Below, in pieces: positions 11,001 to 21,209 of a DNA stretch of 64,000 nucleotides (the first letter of the stretch is position 1; each line of letters opens with the position of its first letter). Both the position numbers and the translations under genes were made by a program. The notes under the pieces are model-generated. The model did no database searches. It saw nothing but the letters and a program-made list of their open reading frames with translations, and was not told the DNA's origin. Source of the DNA: Trichomonas vaginalis G3 (taxonomy: Eukaryota > Parabasalia > Trichomonadida > Trichomonadidae); assembly GCF_026262505.1 (NCBI RefSeq), contig NC_067207.1:4720252-4784251 (forward strand), read 5' to 3'.

Positions 11001-12957
11001 TCTTTCGTTGGTCAAGAAACCAGAAAATAATTTCCTTCTTAAAGACGTCGTACACCTTATTGACTTCATTAACTCCTTCTACAAGCAAGTCCTGAAGATG
11101 AATAACAAGATGAATTCAACAGATCTTGCATTATATCAGAGAACATACTCTTATAACTTATCACCATTAGCCGAGATGCTTCCTATGCTTCTCAAGAACA
11201 TCGAACAAGATCAGCGATTCATCCCGTCCATCTTTGTCCCATTCTTCCACTTTTATATCTCTACCGACAACCAAAACACCAGAGATGAAATCGCCAACGG
11301 TTTCAGATTGGTCGTCCAAGCAGATTATCGTCGTAGTGTGGCCACTCAAAAGAAAGATTTGGACAATATCAAAATCGAAAGATCCGGAAACGCTTTCATG
11401 GACGCACTCAACTCCATTGCTAACGATCCAACAGTCGCTGAGAAACTGTTAGACATCGTTCTCCTCATCGACCAATCATCATCCGGAATCACAGAACCGG
11501 CCATTGCGCAGTTCTTTGAGCGCTCCAAGTCCATTGTCAAGTACATGCACGATATCCTTACCATTCCTACCGATGCACCTCACGAACGCGAGAAGACACA
11601 AGCTCTTACAGAAATTCTCGATTCCTGCCTCAAAGCGAACGATATCAGATTGTTTGTCCACTTTTCTTCAATGCTCTACGACCTCCACGTGAGATTGAAC
11701 AACAACGTCGAAGCTGCCGAAACATTAATTTACACAGCTTCACATCTTTCATGGACAGACAACACGATTCTCGCAGAAGGTCAAGGCCAAGAAGCACAGT
11801 CAGCATCAGAAAGAAAGTGCGCATGTCTTAATTTGGCTGTCAACCATTTCAAGACAGCTTTGTTCTATGAATCAGCCATTTCCGCCATCCAGGAATTGCG
11901 TTATTACTATAACAACATTTCGTATGATTACATCGCTTTGTCGAAACTCATTGAAACGGAGAAAGAGCTCTATAAGTTGATTTCAACCGGCGGCGAACCG
12001 ATTCCGCTGAACAAATTCTTTGGTGTCCGTTTCTACGGCAATTTCGACAAATTCTGGAAAGACAAAACATTCATTCACAGGAGGGATGGATTCATCTCTA
12101 ATGGTTCATTCTTGAACCAGATGTCTTCATGGTTCCCTGGCTCAACGATTGTCTCCAAGCCACCAGAGGAAGTCAAAGAAGAAATGAAAGTTATCTACAT
12201 ATTTAACTTGATCCCAGTTGTTGATGAGAAAGATGTCGATTTTGTCTTGGAACCTCCATCAGAAATGATGGTGCGAACGACAGCTAAAGTCACACATTTC
12301 ATATCAGAAGTTCCTCTTCGAATCAGAAGGAAAGATGACTTGGGCGAGAACGCAGAAGGTTTCATCCAAACAGAAGAATTTGTTTCACCTATTCCTATGC
12401 AAAGTTACACGAAACAAGTCGAACTGAAACAAATTGGAGAACAAGTTACATTGTCACCAATCGAAGTAGCTATCAGGAATCTGAAGCAGAAATCAAGAGA
12501 AATCTTAGTCACAGCTGCACGATTCTACCGAGATAAGTACTTCTATGATAAAGTTGATCGTAATGACTTGGCCTGCTTGACAAGATTGTTAAATGGTATC
12601 GCCGATGCAGGTGTAAATGGAGGTATCTCAGTCTACTTGAATTTGTTCTTTGGTGATAATAATTTCGCTAAGGAAAAAGTCAATGTTGATAATCGAGAAG
12701 CTCTAAGAACAGCAATCATCGACCAATTAAAGACATTGAAATGGGGATCGAATTTACACCATTTCTTGGTTGATGAAACAGCAATTTTACTTCACATGAA
12801 CATTTCTTCTGCAACGAATAAAATGATCAACTTGTGTAAGAGAATTCTTGGCGAGTTCAATGTAAATGAACAACCAACATTCACGCAACTTCATGACCTC
12901 TCTTGGTTAGGTCCTTCTGAAGATGCTGAAAACGAGGAAGAAGAACAAAATGAATAA
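8002..12957 (+). CDS. DOCK-family (CZH) guanine nucleotide exchange factor
   Basis: 1651 residues. An SH3-like domain occupies about residues 11-66 (AKAIYPF, then GDSLQVF and DWVYARN). A DHR1/C2-like region lies near 390-520 (KKRTRILIRCLDFKQKKFIN). A helical scaffold follows. The C-terminal DHR2 domain is at about 1280-1600, recognisable by NKFFGVRFYGNFDKFWKDKT, a FIHRRDGF segment and a WFPGSTIV segment. This is the architecture of DOCK1/ELMO-partner exchange factors, which load GTP onto Rac/Cdc42-type GTPases at membranes and drive actin remodelling and phagocytosis. Length is close to the family norm of 1,800. The gene is intronless and ends in TAA within an ATAAA-rich stretch. Confidence 0.85.
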   Translation: MSQNPTVWESVNLEAKAIYPFSSEKDGYLTLIAGDSLQVFSQSQDWVYARNKNTYRCGICPKSFLKMGNTQNFNLIDIEAYEVLKNEKLHDMLHPICDIHGDSFYLPANYAQILTQYTKVLHLCKENRSPTELQELVRALNALKKYIGLPTDLKRSENESILTTTELRAVDLIEIPSDSRTMNFETTLSVTMKFTVTYNAEARICPRLYSIQGNKREILNAPADIYHHQSEKATKHSIRIENLPASILQTLVLELRVFSHVHFGADNNTPGPWANEYIGVGTEYLGTSDKPKFSDNPALQITRPPIALDETNTASFEIPLFMPKELISPLSTLNDILSGHNETYLPSQQLSKVLCELNIRKQNTEATTPDGKTAVHAIKESGSVTPSFHSNNLFLHLHTLIHKTAKKRTRILIRCLDFKQKKFINCFDRCEAFNGESFATVVEKGSKEFKIDEMASFNLDLIDEKDLKNVVLVIEVQRTSRSKGTVHQSSYGILPLTNTLDNAIIDTQAVTEIFLRKPISDNTAAGLSNVVMDWIKNPNSQTETKLSYELHLLSTKYIEVQNVTSDSHFLAYILNWDQAYQEHPEKAHDILTILKSFNLVKKFLIPYIVRALAISINIPELKETALESLQFILTSIDAMAQRHAETYLFFQRFIDLFKEDPKLAGIHGALMKAIDENIPLISETNPPSNEMNGRAQGPARCLSYYLQLSLLSIALSSKSENEGKGTSTIFVDALRSLAEKISAMFSDPKAKYMLITTIPFLANSYTLLCDLIWDHFNEDEAIKLIAGMVLPVLKIKNAWTDQNRLKTVSIKAISKPRAHTAIFNAILESFTATESHLFMIDTYPSLVALLFSVLHFSDDVDADILAIQNYIESILVLPEKENEISVDNFKQTIELYEKRLKDLLACNPEALMANCDEEQTKNLEKILKTKKINTSSNIYYVLLLIYFGGQKVLENSFKKRKDPAAFFWKLLVTFKIILEDENLTDKPYYFFISVPALINILSLVKKPENNFLLKDVVHLIDFINSFYKQVLKMNNKMNSTDLALYQRTYSYNLSPLAEMLPMLLKNIEQDQRFIPSIFVPFFHFYISTDNQNTRDEIANGFRLVVQADYRRSVATQKKDLDNIKIERSGNAFMDALNSIANDPTVAEKLLDIVLLIDQSSSGITEPAIAQFFERSKSIVKYMHDILTIPTDAPHEREKTQALTEILDSCLKANDIRLFVHFSSMLYDLHVRLNNNVEAAETLIYTASHLSWTDNTILAEGQGQEAQSASERKCACLNLAVNHFKTALFYESAISAIQELRYYYNNISYDYIALSKLIETEKELYKLISTGGEPIPLNKFFGVRFYGNFDKFWKDKTFIHRRDGFISNGSFLNQMSSWFPGSTIVSKPPEEVKEEMKVIYIFNLIPVVDEKDVDFVLEPPSEMMVRTTAKVTHFISEVPLRIRRKDDLGENAEGFIQTEEFVSPIPMQSYTKQVELKQIGEQVTLSPIEVAIRNLKQKSREILVTAARFYRDKYFYDKVDRNDLACLTRLLNGIADAGVNGGISVYLNLFFGDNNFAKEKVNVDNREALRTAIIDQLKTLKWGSNLHHFLVDETAILLHMNISSATNKMINLCKRILGEFNVNEQPTFTQLHDLSWLGPSEDAENEEEEQNE

Positions 12958-13499
12958 ATAAAATTATATTTTAAAGTCTTTTTATTATTATTATCATTTT
13001 AAAATTTATACAAAGATATTTTATAATCAAATATACTTTTTCATATTTTTTTGTGTCATCTTCTTGCATTCGCATTTTTCATTCATTGAACTTACATAGT
13101 TATTACAGAATATGAACTACACTGTATATGATATACAATTTTGCCAAGGTTATTCAGATAAACATTATCATCTTCTTCTGATATTTTAGGGATTACTGAC
13201 ATTTATATAGATTTTTTTATATTTTTAGTCATTTTATGATTGGGATTTGTGTTTATGAAATTATATTCTTATAATTTGGCTCAAAAAATAATGATTTTTT
13301 TTTCAAAAATTTAGGAATGTCTCTTTTATGGTTTTCCTAAATTTAAAAAAATTTTGAATAAAAATTTAAATTGAATGATTTTTTCGAAATTCTATAAAAA
13401 CGTTCTTATAATGGTTATGTTGCTTATTTTCATAATGAGACGAAAATTTATGATTTTTCAATGATATTCAAAAATTGTGAATAAAAAAATTAATCATAA
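12958..13499. other. Intergenic region, no gene seen
   Basis: Very AT-rich, many homopolymer runs. A TCATA at 13494-13498 lies only 4-6 nt before the next ATG. It could be an Inr-like element, though that would leave an unusually short leader. Confidence 0.35.
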
Positions 13500-15827
13500 A
13501 TGTCAAAGAAAGCTCAACGAGTTATCTTTCCAAATTATGATGAGTTAATGGAACTATGCAAAGAAAACTTGTATACTCTTCGGACAACTGACGAAGATGA
13601 AGTTAACAAAATTTACGACATGATCAAAGAGAAGATGTATTCACCAGATCAAATCATAAGGCATATTAATTACTTGTCAACACTCAATCTTCGTTATATC
13701 AAGTCTTACTATCTCATCTTCAAAAAGTTGTACAACGAGTACCATCCAAGGCAAGCAAAAACCATCATACCAATTCTTGATTACTTTTACTACAAAGAGT
13801 TTGGTGTTGTTCTAAACGAAATTCATAGAGATTCATTTGATTACTTCAAAGATGTTACTTTTAATGTTCATGAAGATTCTCCTATATACAGAGCGATCAT
13901 TGAAGACAATAAGAAGAATTTCATTATATTTTCACAGCATGATAGTTTCGATCCAGAAAAGAGATTGAAGAGCTTGCTGTATCCAAAATCCGAAGAAGGA
14001 TATTCATTCATCGAATTGTGCTGCTTACATGGTGCTGTTAATTGTTTCAAATATCTGATCACAGAGTACGATTCGAATATCACACCGAAATGTCTTCAAT
14101 TCTCATTCTTGAGCGGAAATCCAGAAATCATGAGTACTTGCCTGAAATATCAGCAACCGGACAAAGAGTGCATGAAGTGTGCAATCATTTCGCACAACAT
14201 TGATTTCGTTTCATTCTTGGTGAACGAACACAAGATAGAAATAGATCTCGCTTCATGCAGCAAGTACTGCAACGTTCAAGCATTCTTATTGTACTACACT
14301 CTCTCAAAGGATACAGATGGATGTTTCGTATACTCACCTTCATTTATGAGTCTTCCACTGTGTGAGTTTTTCATAAAGAAAGTCGTAAATATCAACAAGA
14401 AATGCAAGGACAATTGTGGAATTTTGAATATCGCATCGGCAAACAACTTCAAAGAAGTTGTTAACATTCTTCTAGAAAAGAAGATATTCACAAATATGAA
14501 AGACAGTGCAGGAAACAGTTGTCTTCATAATGCAGTTCTGAGTGATAGCAATGAATGTGTCGAAATTCTTCTTTCGCATGGAATGAAGCCCAGAATCCAG
14601 AGAGAGAATGGAGAAACTCCACTCCACTGCGCATCTGCACTAAACTATCGAGATATTGCCGAAATCCTCCTTTCACATGGTGCAAATGTTAATGCATTAG
14701 ATAAAAATGGCGAGAGTTCGCTCCATCTTGCATTAAGAAATGGTGCAAGAGAAACTGTGGAACTTCTTCTAATGAATGGCGCAGATCCGAACATAATTTT
14801 TGAGAAAGGAAGATCTTCAATTCATGAGGCCTCAATAAATAATATGATTAAGACTATTGAACTCATGCTGACAAAAGGCATAAATATTGATGCAAAAGAT
14901 GAAGATGGAAAAACAGCTCTTCATTATGCAACAATATATCATAAAAGAAAAATAGTCGAATTTCTTGTATCTCATGGTGCAGATGTCAAAGCAAGGGATA
15001 ATGACAACAAAACAGTTCTTCATTTTGCTGCAATATATGATCGTAATGAGGAAGCAGAGTTTCTATTATCTTGTGGATTAGATGTCAATGCAGTTGATGA
15101 TAGTGGTAAGACAGCACTTCATTATGCATCTGAAAATGGTATGAAAACAACTGCAGAGCTTCTTATCTTGCACGGAGCAGATGTTAATGCAAATGATGAC
15201 TCGAAGAATACTGCCATTTATTATGCAGCTCAAAATGGTCATTCAGATATTGTAAAGCTCCTCGTTTCAAGCGGTGCTGATGCTAATCAAAAGTTCATGT
15301 ATATGAATATATCAGTACTTCATATTGCCTCTGGATTGAATGACACAGCACTAGCAGAATTTCTTCTCTCGCACGATGCAGATGTCAATACGAAAGACAT
15401 TCTTGGAAGATCTCCTATTTGGTATGCTATTGGAATAGATGATTACTATGATTATCAGAAAGAGTTACCAGATATTGAAGGAATTATCGAACTAGCTAAT
15501 ATTCTCATTTCTCATGGCGCAGAAGTCAATGAAAATGATATTTACGGACTAACTCTTCTTCATCATGCAGCAGGATATCCGAAGAAAGATATCGCAGAAT
15601 TCCTTATTATGCATGGTTCAGATGTCAATGCAATTGGTAAACAAAACAATACTGCTCTTCATATTGCAGCAAAACACCAAAATGTCGACTTGGTTAGGAT
15701 GCTCATTTTGAACGGCGCTGACCCATACATAAAGAATATAAATGGTCTCACACCTATTGATATAGCAGAAAAGATGAAAATAAAGCAATTCATTGATGAA
15801 TTGATTCATCCAAAAGAAGATCACTAA
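13500..15827 (+). CDS. Ankyrin repeat protein with DUF3447-type N-terminal region
   Basis: 775 residues. Residues 1-310 are a helical region of the type found ahead of ankyrin repeats in large trichomonad families (DUF3447-like). From about 335 to 765 there are 12-13 ankyrin repeats with the usual GETPLHCA...AEILLSHGANVN pattern. No membrane segment or catalytic domain is visible. Ankyrin arrays bind partner proteins; the partner is unknown. The gene is intact. Confidence 0.9.
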   Translation: MSKKAQRVIFPNYDELMELCKENLYTLRTTDEDEVNKIYDMIKEKMYSPDQIIRHINYLSTLNLRYIKSYYLIFKKLYNEYHPRQAKTIIPILDYFYYKEFGVVLNEIHRDSFDYFKDVTFNVHEDSPIYRAIIEDNKKNFIIFSQHDSFDPEKRLKSLLYPKSEEGYSFIELCCLHGAVNCFKYLITEYDSNITPKCLQFSFLSGNPEIMSTCLKYQQPDKECMKCAIISHNIDFVSFLVNEHKIEIDLASCSKYCNVQAFLLYYTLSKDTDGCFVYSPSFMSLPLCEFFIKKVVNINKKCKDNCGILNIASANNFKEVVNILLEKKIFTNMKDSAGNSCLHNAVLSDSNECVEILLSHGMKPRIQRENGETPLHCASALNYRDIAEILLSHGANVNALDKNGESSLHLALRNGARETVELLLMNGADPNIIFEKGRSSIHEASINNMIKTIELMLTKGINIDAKDEDGKTALHYATIYHKRKIVEFLVSHGADVKARDNDNKTVLHFAAIYDRNEEAEFLLSCGLDVNAVDDSGKTALHYASENGMKTTAELLILHGADVNANDDSKNTAIYYAAQNGHSDIVKLLVSSGADANQKFMYMNISVLHIASGLNDTALAEFLLSHDADVNTKDILGRSPIWYAIGIDDYYDYQKELPDIEGIIELANILISHGAEVNENDIYGLTLLHHAAGYPKKDIAEFLIMHGSDVNAIGKQNNTALHIAAKHQNVDLVRMLILNGADPYIKNINGLTPIDIAEKMKIKQFIDELIHPKEDH

Positions 15828-16180
15828 AATCAAATAACCTCTATGAATCAACACCTTAATATTATCCGAATTATATTTGAATTTTAATTTTAATTATTTT
15901 TTTAATTTTAAATTTTTATTATTACAAAGTATCGTGTGAAAGATTTTTTATTATTGAATCAGTGAATCAATATAATATATATAAGTTGTGAATGAAAATA
16001 TGATAACATAAAATAACTGTAACTACATTGTCTTGACATAACAATATGAAATATCTATCACTTATCATAATGAAGTAATCGAAGATTAGCCAAAAGCTAA
16101 GCAAGAAACATAAATTACTATCTTAATGTTGCTATTTAAAGTACTTTCCGACTGGTCCAATAAATTTCAAAATATTGCCA
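15828..16180. other. Intergenic region upstream of the Hsp70 gene
   Basis: AT-rich, no gene seen. Separates the ankyrin and Hsp70 genes, both on the plus strand. Confidence 0.35.
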
Positions 16181-16185
16181 TCACT
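16181..16185 (+). promoter_or_regulatory. Inr-like element of the Hsp70-like gene
   Basis: TCACT matches the trichomonad initiator TCA(C/T)(T/A). The A at 16183 would give a 28-nt leader to the ATG at 16211. It also argues against a start further upstream. Confidence 0.5.
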
Positions 16186-16210
16186 TTTTTTCCAACAAAT
16201 ATTTTTTCTA

Positions 16211-18160
16211 ATGTCTAATGAACATGTTTATCTAGGTATTGACCTTGGCACAACTTTTTCATCTGCTGCCATTTATAACCCAGACACAAAAACAACAGAA
16301 GTTATTGAAATTGACGGTAAAAAAGAACTTCCATCAATGGTTGCTTTTAATGTTTCACCACACGTTGTCGGTGAGCCTGCAAAAGGTCAGTTACTTATAG
16401 AACCAACAGCTGTTGCTTACGATTCTAAGCGTATGATTGGTCAATCATACGATGATGTTATGAAACAAAAATTCGAGTGGCCATTCCGAGTTGAAAGCTC
16501 CTCCGAGAACGATCCAGAGATTGTCGTGGCATGTAATGGTAAAGAAGAAAGTGTCAGTCCAGTCCAAGTTTCGGCAGAAATTCTTAAGTACATTAAGTCG
16601 AAAGTGGAAGTCAAAGTGGGCCACCCGATTGACAGTGCCGTTATCACAGTTCCAGAAGGCTTTTCAACCAATCAGAGGAAGACTACAAAAGAAGCAGCCG
16701 AACTTGCTGGTTTCAATATCAATAAACTTGCTTTACTTGCCGAGCCCACTGCTGCTGCCATCAAATATGCCTATTCTGCCGATCCGAACCAGCGCCATCA
16801 CATCCTGATCTACGACTTTGGTGGTGGTACATTTGATATTTCACTTGCCACTATTGACAACAAGACGGTTGAAGTTAAATCGACAGGTGGTGACTCTCGA
16901 CTTGGTGGCCAAGACATTGATGCCGCTCTTGTCAACTATTTAGCTCCATTAATCCAAAAAAATTGTGGCATCGATATCAAGAAAAAGGGCAACGAAAAGA
17001 TGTTCAACATTGTCAAGAGAGAATCAGAGCAAGCTAAATTACAATTCTCTGATAACATCGTAGCCTATGAATTTAATATTAATTGCGGAGATAAATCATT
17101 TATCCATAAACTCATGAAAAACAAGTTCATTAACTTGATTGACCCAATCGTTGAAAAAACCATCACACTTACTAAGGAACAATTAGATAAAACGTCCGAT
17201 CAAAAGAAGATTATTCTTGTTGGTGGTTCTTCAATGATTCCTCTTGTCCGTACAAAGATTGAAGAACTCGGAATCTCCGTCATCCAAAACATCCCACCAC
17301 TTACAGCTGTTGCAGAAGGTGCCGCCTACTTTAACTACATCAAGCACTCATCAGGACGTAAAGCAAGAAAGACACCACGTCAAACACTAAAACCACTTGT
17401 TAATTATCCAGAAATCCCTGATACTACTCCACCGTTGTATCCACCGGACAAGCCAGATTCTGAAACCAGGAATGTTTCAATGCCGGTACTCGATCTCGGA
17501 AAACCAGATGATGATGACGACAATTTGACTGTTGTTGATGTCCTCAGCAAATCAATTGGTATTGTTCTTAGTGATGGAACAGTTGCCAAGCTTCTCACTA
17601 AGAATACTCCGCTTCCATGCTCCAAATCAAGCAATTTCATGAATGCTGCTGAAGCTGATGCAATCGGTATCGATATTGTCGAAGGTGAAGCAAAGATGGC
17701 TGATGATTGCATAAAAATCGGTAGAATCGAATTCGAAATTCCTCCAGGATCAGCACCAAACTCTATCAAATTCACGTTCAAAATGGCAATCGACGAAGAA
17801 AGCCTCATCAACTGCAAATACACTCGTACAGATGCTGGAGGTGGTTCTGAGGAATTCAAGATCAAAAGAACTGGAGGAATCAGCGATAGAACTAAACGCA
17901 AGGCCCAAGAAAACATGCAACGCAACGAACAAAGTGGACAGGTAGCTAATCAACTCTCTAATCTTATTAATGAAGCATATGATTTAATTGCTAAAGTCCG
18001 TAAAGCAGCTCCAAGAGGATCTCCAGAACGCCGTGCTGCAGATAGGTTTGAAGGAAATGTCGAAGACATTGAACAAGATGAATGCGATGTTACAGCTAAA
18101 CTCAATGATTTACAAGAATTGCTTAACGATTTCAAGAATAAGTGCAAACAATATATATAA
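16211..18160 (+). CDS. Divergent Hsp70-family chaperone
   Basis: 649 residues from the ATG at 16211. A longer frame opens at a TTG 36 nt upstream, but the Hsp70 signature YLGIDLGTTFSSAA begins right after this ATG and an Inr-like TCACT lies between the two. The nucleotide-binding domain covers about residues 6-380 (AEPTAAAIKYAY, YDFGGGTFDISLATID and ILVGGSSMIPLVRTKIEE are intact). The substrate-binding half is unusual: a Pro-rich linker near 400-425, an altered beta domain and a short helical lid. It ends in QYI, with neither EEVD nor an ER retrieval signal. Probably an ATP-dependent chaperone paralogue of the cytosol. Confidence 0.88.
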   Translation: MSNEHVYLGIDLGTTFSSAAIYNPDTKTTEVIEIDGKKELPSMVAFNVSPHVVGEPAKGQLLIEPTAVAYDSKRMIGQSYDDVMKQKFEWPFRVESSSENDPEIVVACNGKEESVSPVQVSAEILKYIKSKVEVKVGHPIDSAVITVPEGFSTNQRKTTKEAAELAGFNINKLALLAEPTAAAIKYAYSADPNQRHHILIYDFGGGTFDISLATIDNKTVEVKSTGGDSRLGGQDIDAALVNYLAPLIQKNCGIDIKKKGNEKMFNIVKRESEQAKLQFSDNIVAYEFNINCGDKSFIHKLMKNKFINLIDPIVEKTITLTKEQLDKTSDQKKIILVGGSSMIPLVRTKIEELGISVIQNIPPLTAVAEGAAYFNYIKHSSGRKARKTPRQTLKPLVNYPEIPDTTPPLYPPDKPDSETRNVSMPVLDLGKPDDDDDNLTVVDVLSKSIGIVLSDGTVAKLLTKNTPLPCSKSSNFMNAAEADAIGIDIVEGEAKMADDCIKIGRIEFEIPPGSAPNSIKFTFKMAIDEESLINCKYTRTDAGGGSEEFKIKRTGGISDRTKRKAQENMQRNEQSGQVANQLSNLINEAYDLIAKVRKAAPRGSPERRAADRFEGNVEDIEQDECDVTAKLNDLQELLNDFKNKCKQYI

Positions 18161-18856
18161 ATATAAAAAAATTATTATTTATTGATTTTTTTTTATTATT
18201 ATTATTATTAACTAGTTTTAAGGCAGCACAAACGCCCATCTGACTTTAATACAAAATTTTGACAACTGGGGTGAAGCATCAATGAAAATTAGTCTTAAAC
18301 ATCTGAATTAAACGCAATGTCATAGGGGCGTAAGTGCACCTCTAAATCCCAATTTCCTAAGGTAAAAAGTTAATAATTGTGATCGGTGAAAAGTTATTAT
18401 AAATCAAAATATAGTACCTTATATTACAATTATACTTTTTTAGCTGATTCAATAATCAATTTCGTATAAATTAATAGTAGTGGATTCCGATGAAATCTTT
18501 GATTAAAAAATCTTGACAAAAATAGTTCATGCTAGACTAAGATGATTTTAAACTTGATTAATACACCCATGTTATTAACTCTTTATCTGTTTTTGAAATG
18601 AATCACAAATTAGTGTTTTATTTGTAACCAATAATTTATTTCAGCAGTGTCAAGCTTTATTTAGCATCATGTAGGGATCCTATAAATAATGAGGTGTTAA
18701 TAATTTAATGCTGGAAAAATTAAAAAAGAAAAAAAAATGAGAGATTAGTGGGTTATTTCAAATTGATCTCAAATTTTCTAAAAAACCGCATGCAATATAT
18801 CATTTGAAATAAAATTGACAGCATAAAAAAATACATCAATTTCTCATCTTCACCAA
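18161..18856. other. Intergenic region with a short dispersed repeat
   Basis: No gene seen. It contains the repeat at 18231-18332, described separately. TCATCT at 18844-18849 lies 11-13 nt before the next ATG and is a weak match to the initiator. Confidence 0.4.
18231..18332 (+). repeat. Short dispersed repeat with inverted ends (MITE-like), copy 1
   Basis: The ends are ACGCCCATCTGAC and the complement of ACGCCCCTATGAC, imperfect inverted repeats of 13 bp. By eye the roughly 102-bp unit aligns over its length with the complement of 51331-51436, at roughly two thirds identity. No coding potential. It could be a miniature transposon or a structured RNA. Confidence 0.5.
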
Positions 18857-21046
18857 ATGTTTGGACATTGTGTTATCATAGGTAGAGATAATAAGCTTAA
18901 TTATACCAGTTTAAACATTGAATGTAACCAACAAGATACATTTCTTTCATTTACAATTAAACAAGTTTTCACAAACAATATAGAAGAAAATGCTGACATT
19001 ATTTACTTCATTCCTAATGAACCACAATTCTGTTTTTATGATCTTTTGTTCATTATGGATGGGAAAGAGATCCAACCAAAAATATGTCTCAAAGATGAAT
19101 TTCAAAAAGAGCAAATAGGATCTCAAAGCGACGAATACACATCTACTATTCAAAATTATTTCGGAAGTGGGTACAGTTCATTCATTTTAGGGTGCATCGT
19201 CCCAAACAAAGAAGTTCAAATTCATTTGAAAGCTTCAAGTAATGCTGATATTAATGAAAATGGATATTTTTACAAGATTCCTGTTAATCGGCAATATATA
19301 CCAGGAAAATTTGAGTTTTCAACAAAAATCAAGACTAGAAAAGAAATAAAGGAACTTATTGCCCCAGTTGATGGCATCATGAATGCAATTGATCTTCACA
19401 ATATTTCATTTGTGACACAAGAGTTACCAAAAGAAAATTCAATATTTATCGAAACACGCATAAAAGACAAAGACAAAAGTATTGCTGTTTCAAGTGATGG
19501 CTATATTTCTATCTCTACATATGAATACTTTGAAGGAAAAATTTATGCAAATTCTGAATTTTATTTCATTATAGATTGTTCTGGTTCAATGGAAGAATCT
19601 CGTATTAAAAATGCAAAATTCTGTCTCAATCTTCTTATACATTCCCTCCCAGTTGGTTGTAGATTTTCAATTATAAAATTTGGCAGTATGTATGAGGTAG
19701 TTCTTCCAACATGTGATTATACCGATGAAAATGTCGCAAAGGCAATGGAACAGATAAATCAAATGGACGCCAACATGGAAGGCACTGATATTCTATCTCC
19801 ATTGAAATTTGTTTCAGACCAATCAACTAAGGAAGGTTTTATTAAGCAGGTTTTTCTGTTAACTGATGGCGAGGACATACACACAGACCAAATTTATGCA
19901 TTAGTCCAAGCCAATAGAACCAATAACAGAATTTTTACAATTGGAATAGGATCTGGTGCTGATCGAAACCTTATCAAGAATATTGCAAGAATTAGTGGTG
20001 GTAACAATGCTTTGATTGAAGATAATGATGAAAAAATGAACGAGAAGATCATTGAATTGCTTAGAAAAGCCATTTCTTATGCCATGACGCATTTTTGCAT
20101 TAAAACCGAAAATACTCAACCAGATATGTGGCCATCACCTTGTCCACCATTGTTTGCCGTGAATTCACAAAACTTCATCATCAAATCTCCTTTTGTTGAA
20201 AAAATCGTAATTAGTGGACTGGTTGATGGTAAACAGATTGATATTACGATTCCTGTTTCCAAATGCAGTGAAAAAATAGGAATAAAACAGCTATTCTGTA
20301 AAAACACCATTGAAGATTATGAATCACTTCTTTCACAAAAATATGATGCTGATCTCGAAAATAAATGTATTCAATTATCTCTTGAATCAGGAATTCCTAG
20401 CAAGTTCACATCATTCTCAGGAATTATATATCAATCAGAAAATGAAATCAAAGAGAATTACCTAAAAGATATTGATACATCAAATCCAATTATATCCCTA
20501 TATCTTAATGCTTTACTCAATCTCAAGCGCAGAGCTGCGATAAAAGAAAATGATTCCGAACCATCTGATTCCGATCATGTATGTTATAAATATCATGTTG
20601 CCTCTGGCACACAGAACTCCACTCAGCAAGGAACAAAAATTATTCAGGAAACTTCACCCATTAAATGCAGTCACAAAAAAGTCGCTATAAAGGAAGATGG
20701 AAATGATGATTTTGATATGTTTTCTTTCATTTTATCACTAATATATTGCCTATTCTATTTCATTTTCCAATGGCTTGGAATTATTCCAACTACAATTTCC
20801 AGAGAATACCTGATTTCGAGTCAAAATGTTGATGGATCATGGAATAATTTTGAAGGAATTGATCAGCATATTAAATCAAAATATGGTCTTAAAGTAGCAT
20901 CTACAGTTGCTGTTATCGCATATATCAGAAAAATGTTCAAAGAAAACCTGAACGAACATTCGCCTATGATTAAGAAAGCTATGTCATTTTTAAGGCAGGT
21001 TGATGAGGAAATAGATTGGGATGATATCATTAACGAAGCTTCATAA
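18857..21046 (+). CDS. VIT and von Willebrand factor A domain protein
   Basis: 729 residues. A VIT-like domain lies at about 1-140 and a VWA domain at about 235-410 with a complete MIDAS start (DCSGSMEE), a T in the second loop (EGTDILSPL) and LTDGED. The C-terminus carries a block seen in VWA5A/PARP4-like proteins (LISSQNVDGSWNNFEG). Between VWA and tail, near residues 619-643, is one strongly hydrophobic segment (SFILSLIYCLFYFIFQWLG) that could be a membrane anchor. No signal peptide is obvious. Likely a metal-dependent protein-interaction module. Intact. Confidence 0.85.
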   Translation: MFGHCVIIGRDNKLNYTSLNIECNQQDTFLSFTIKQVFTNNIEENADIIYFIPNEPQFCFYDLLFIMDGKEIQPKICLKDEFQKEQIGSQSDEYTSTIQNYFGSGYSSFILGCIVPNKEVQIHLKASSNADINENGYFYKIPVNRQYIPGKFEFSTKIKTRKEIKELIAPVDGIMNAIDLHNISFVTQELPKENSIFIETRIKDKDKSIAVSSDGYISISTYEYFEGKIYANSEFYFIIDCSGSMEESRIKNAKFCLNLLIHSLPVGCRFSIIKFGSMYEVVLPTCDYTDENVAKAMEQINQMDANMEGTDILSPLKFVSDQSTKEGFIKQVFLLTDGEDIHTDQIYALVQANRTNNRIFTIGIGSGADRNLIKNIARISGGNNALIEDNDEKMNEKIIELLRKAISYAMTHFCIKTENTQPDMWPSPCPPLFAVNSQNFIIKSPFVEKIVISGLVDGKQIDITIPVSKCSEKIGIKQLFCKNTIEDYESLLSQKYDADLENKCIQLSLESGIPSKFTSFSGIIYQSENEIKENYLKDIDTSNPIISLYLNALLNLKRRAAIKENDSEPSDSDHVCYKYHVASGTQNSTQQGTKIIQETSPIKCSHKKVAIKEDGNDDFDMFSFILSLIYCLFYFIFQWLGIIPTTISREYLISSQNVDGSWNNFEGIDQHIKSKYGLKVASTVAVIAYIRKMFKENLNEHSPMIKKAMSFLRQVDEEIDWDDIINEAS

Positions 21047-21209
21047 TATATCTCTGCAGATATTAATTATCTTTTAATGAATGATTCTTAAATTCAACTA
21101 TTTGAGTATAAATTTATATTTTATGAATGTGCATTTTTATCATTATAAGATTTTACTATTTAAAATCATGTGAGTGGATTAGAAATTCATGTAAACACGT
21201 TTGAGTTTT

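Noticed and set aside
16175..16210. Longer N-terminus of the Hsp70-like protein
   Set aside because: The extension starts at TTG, contains the Inr-like TCACT and precedes the normal Hsp70 start; the ATG at 16211 is far more likely.
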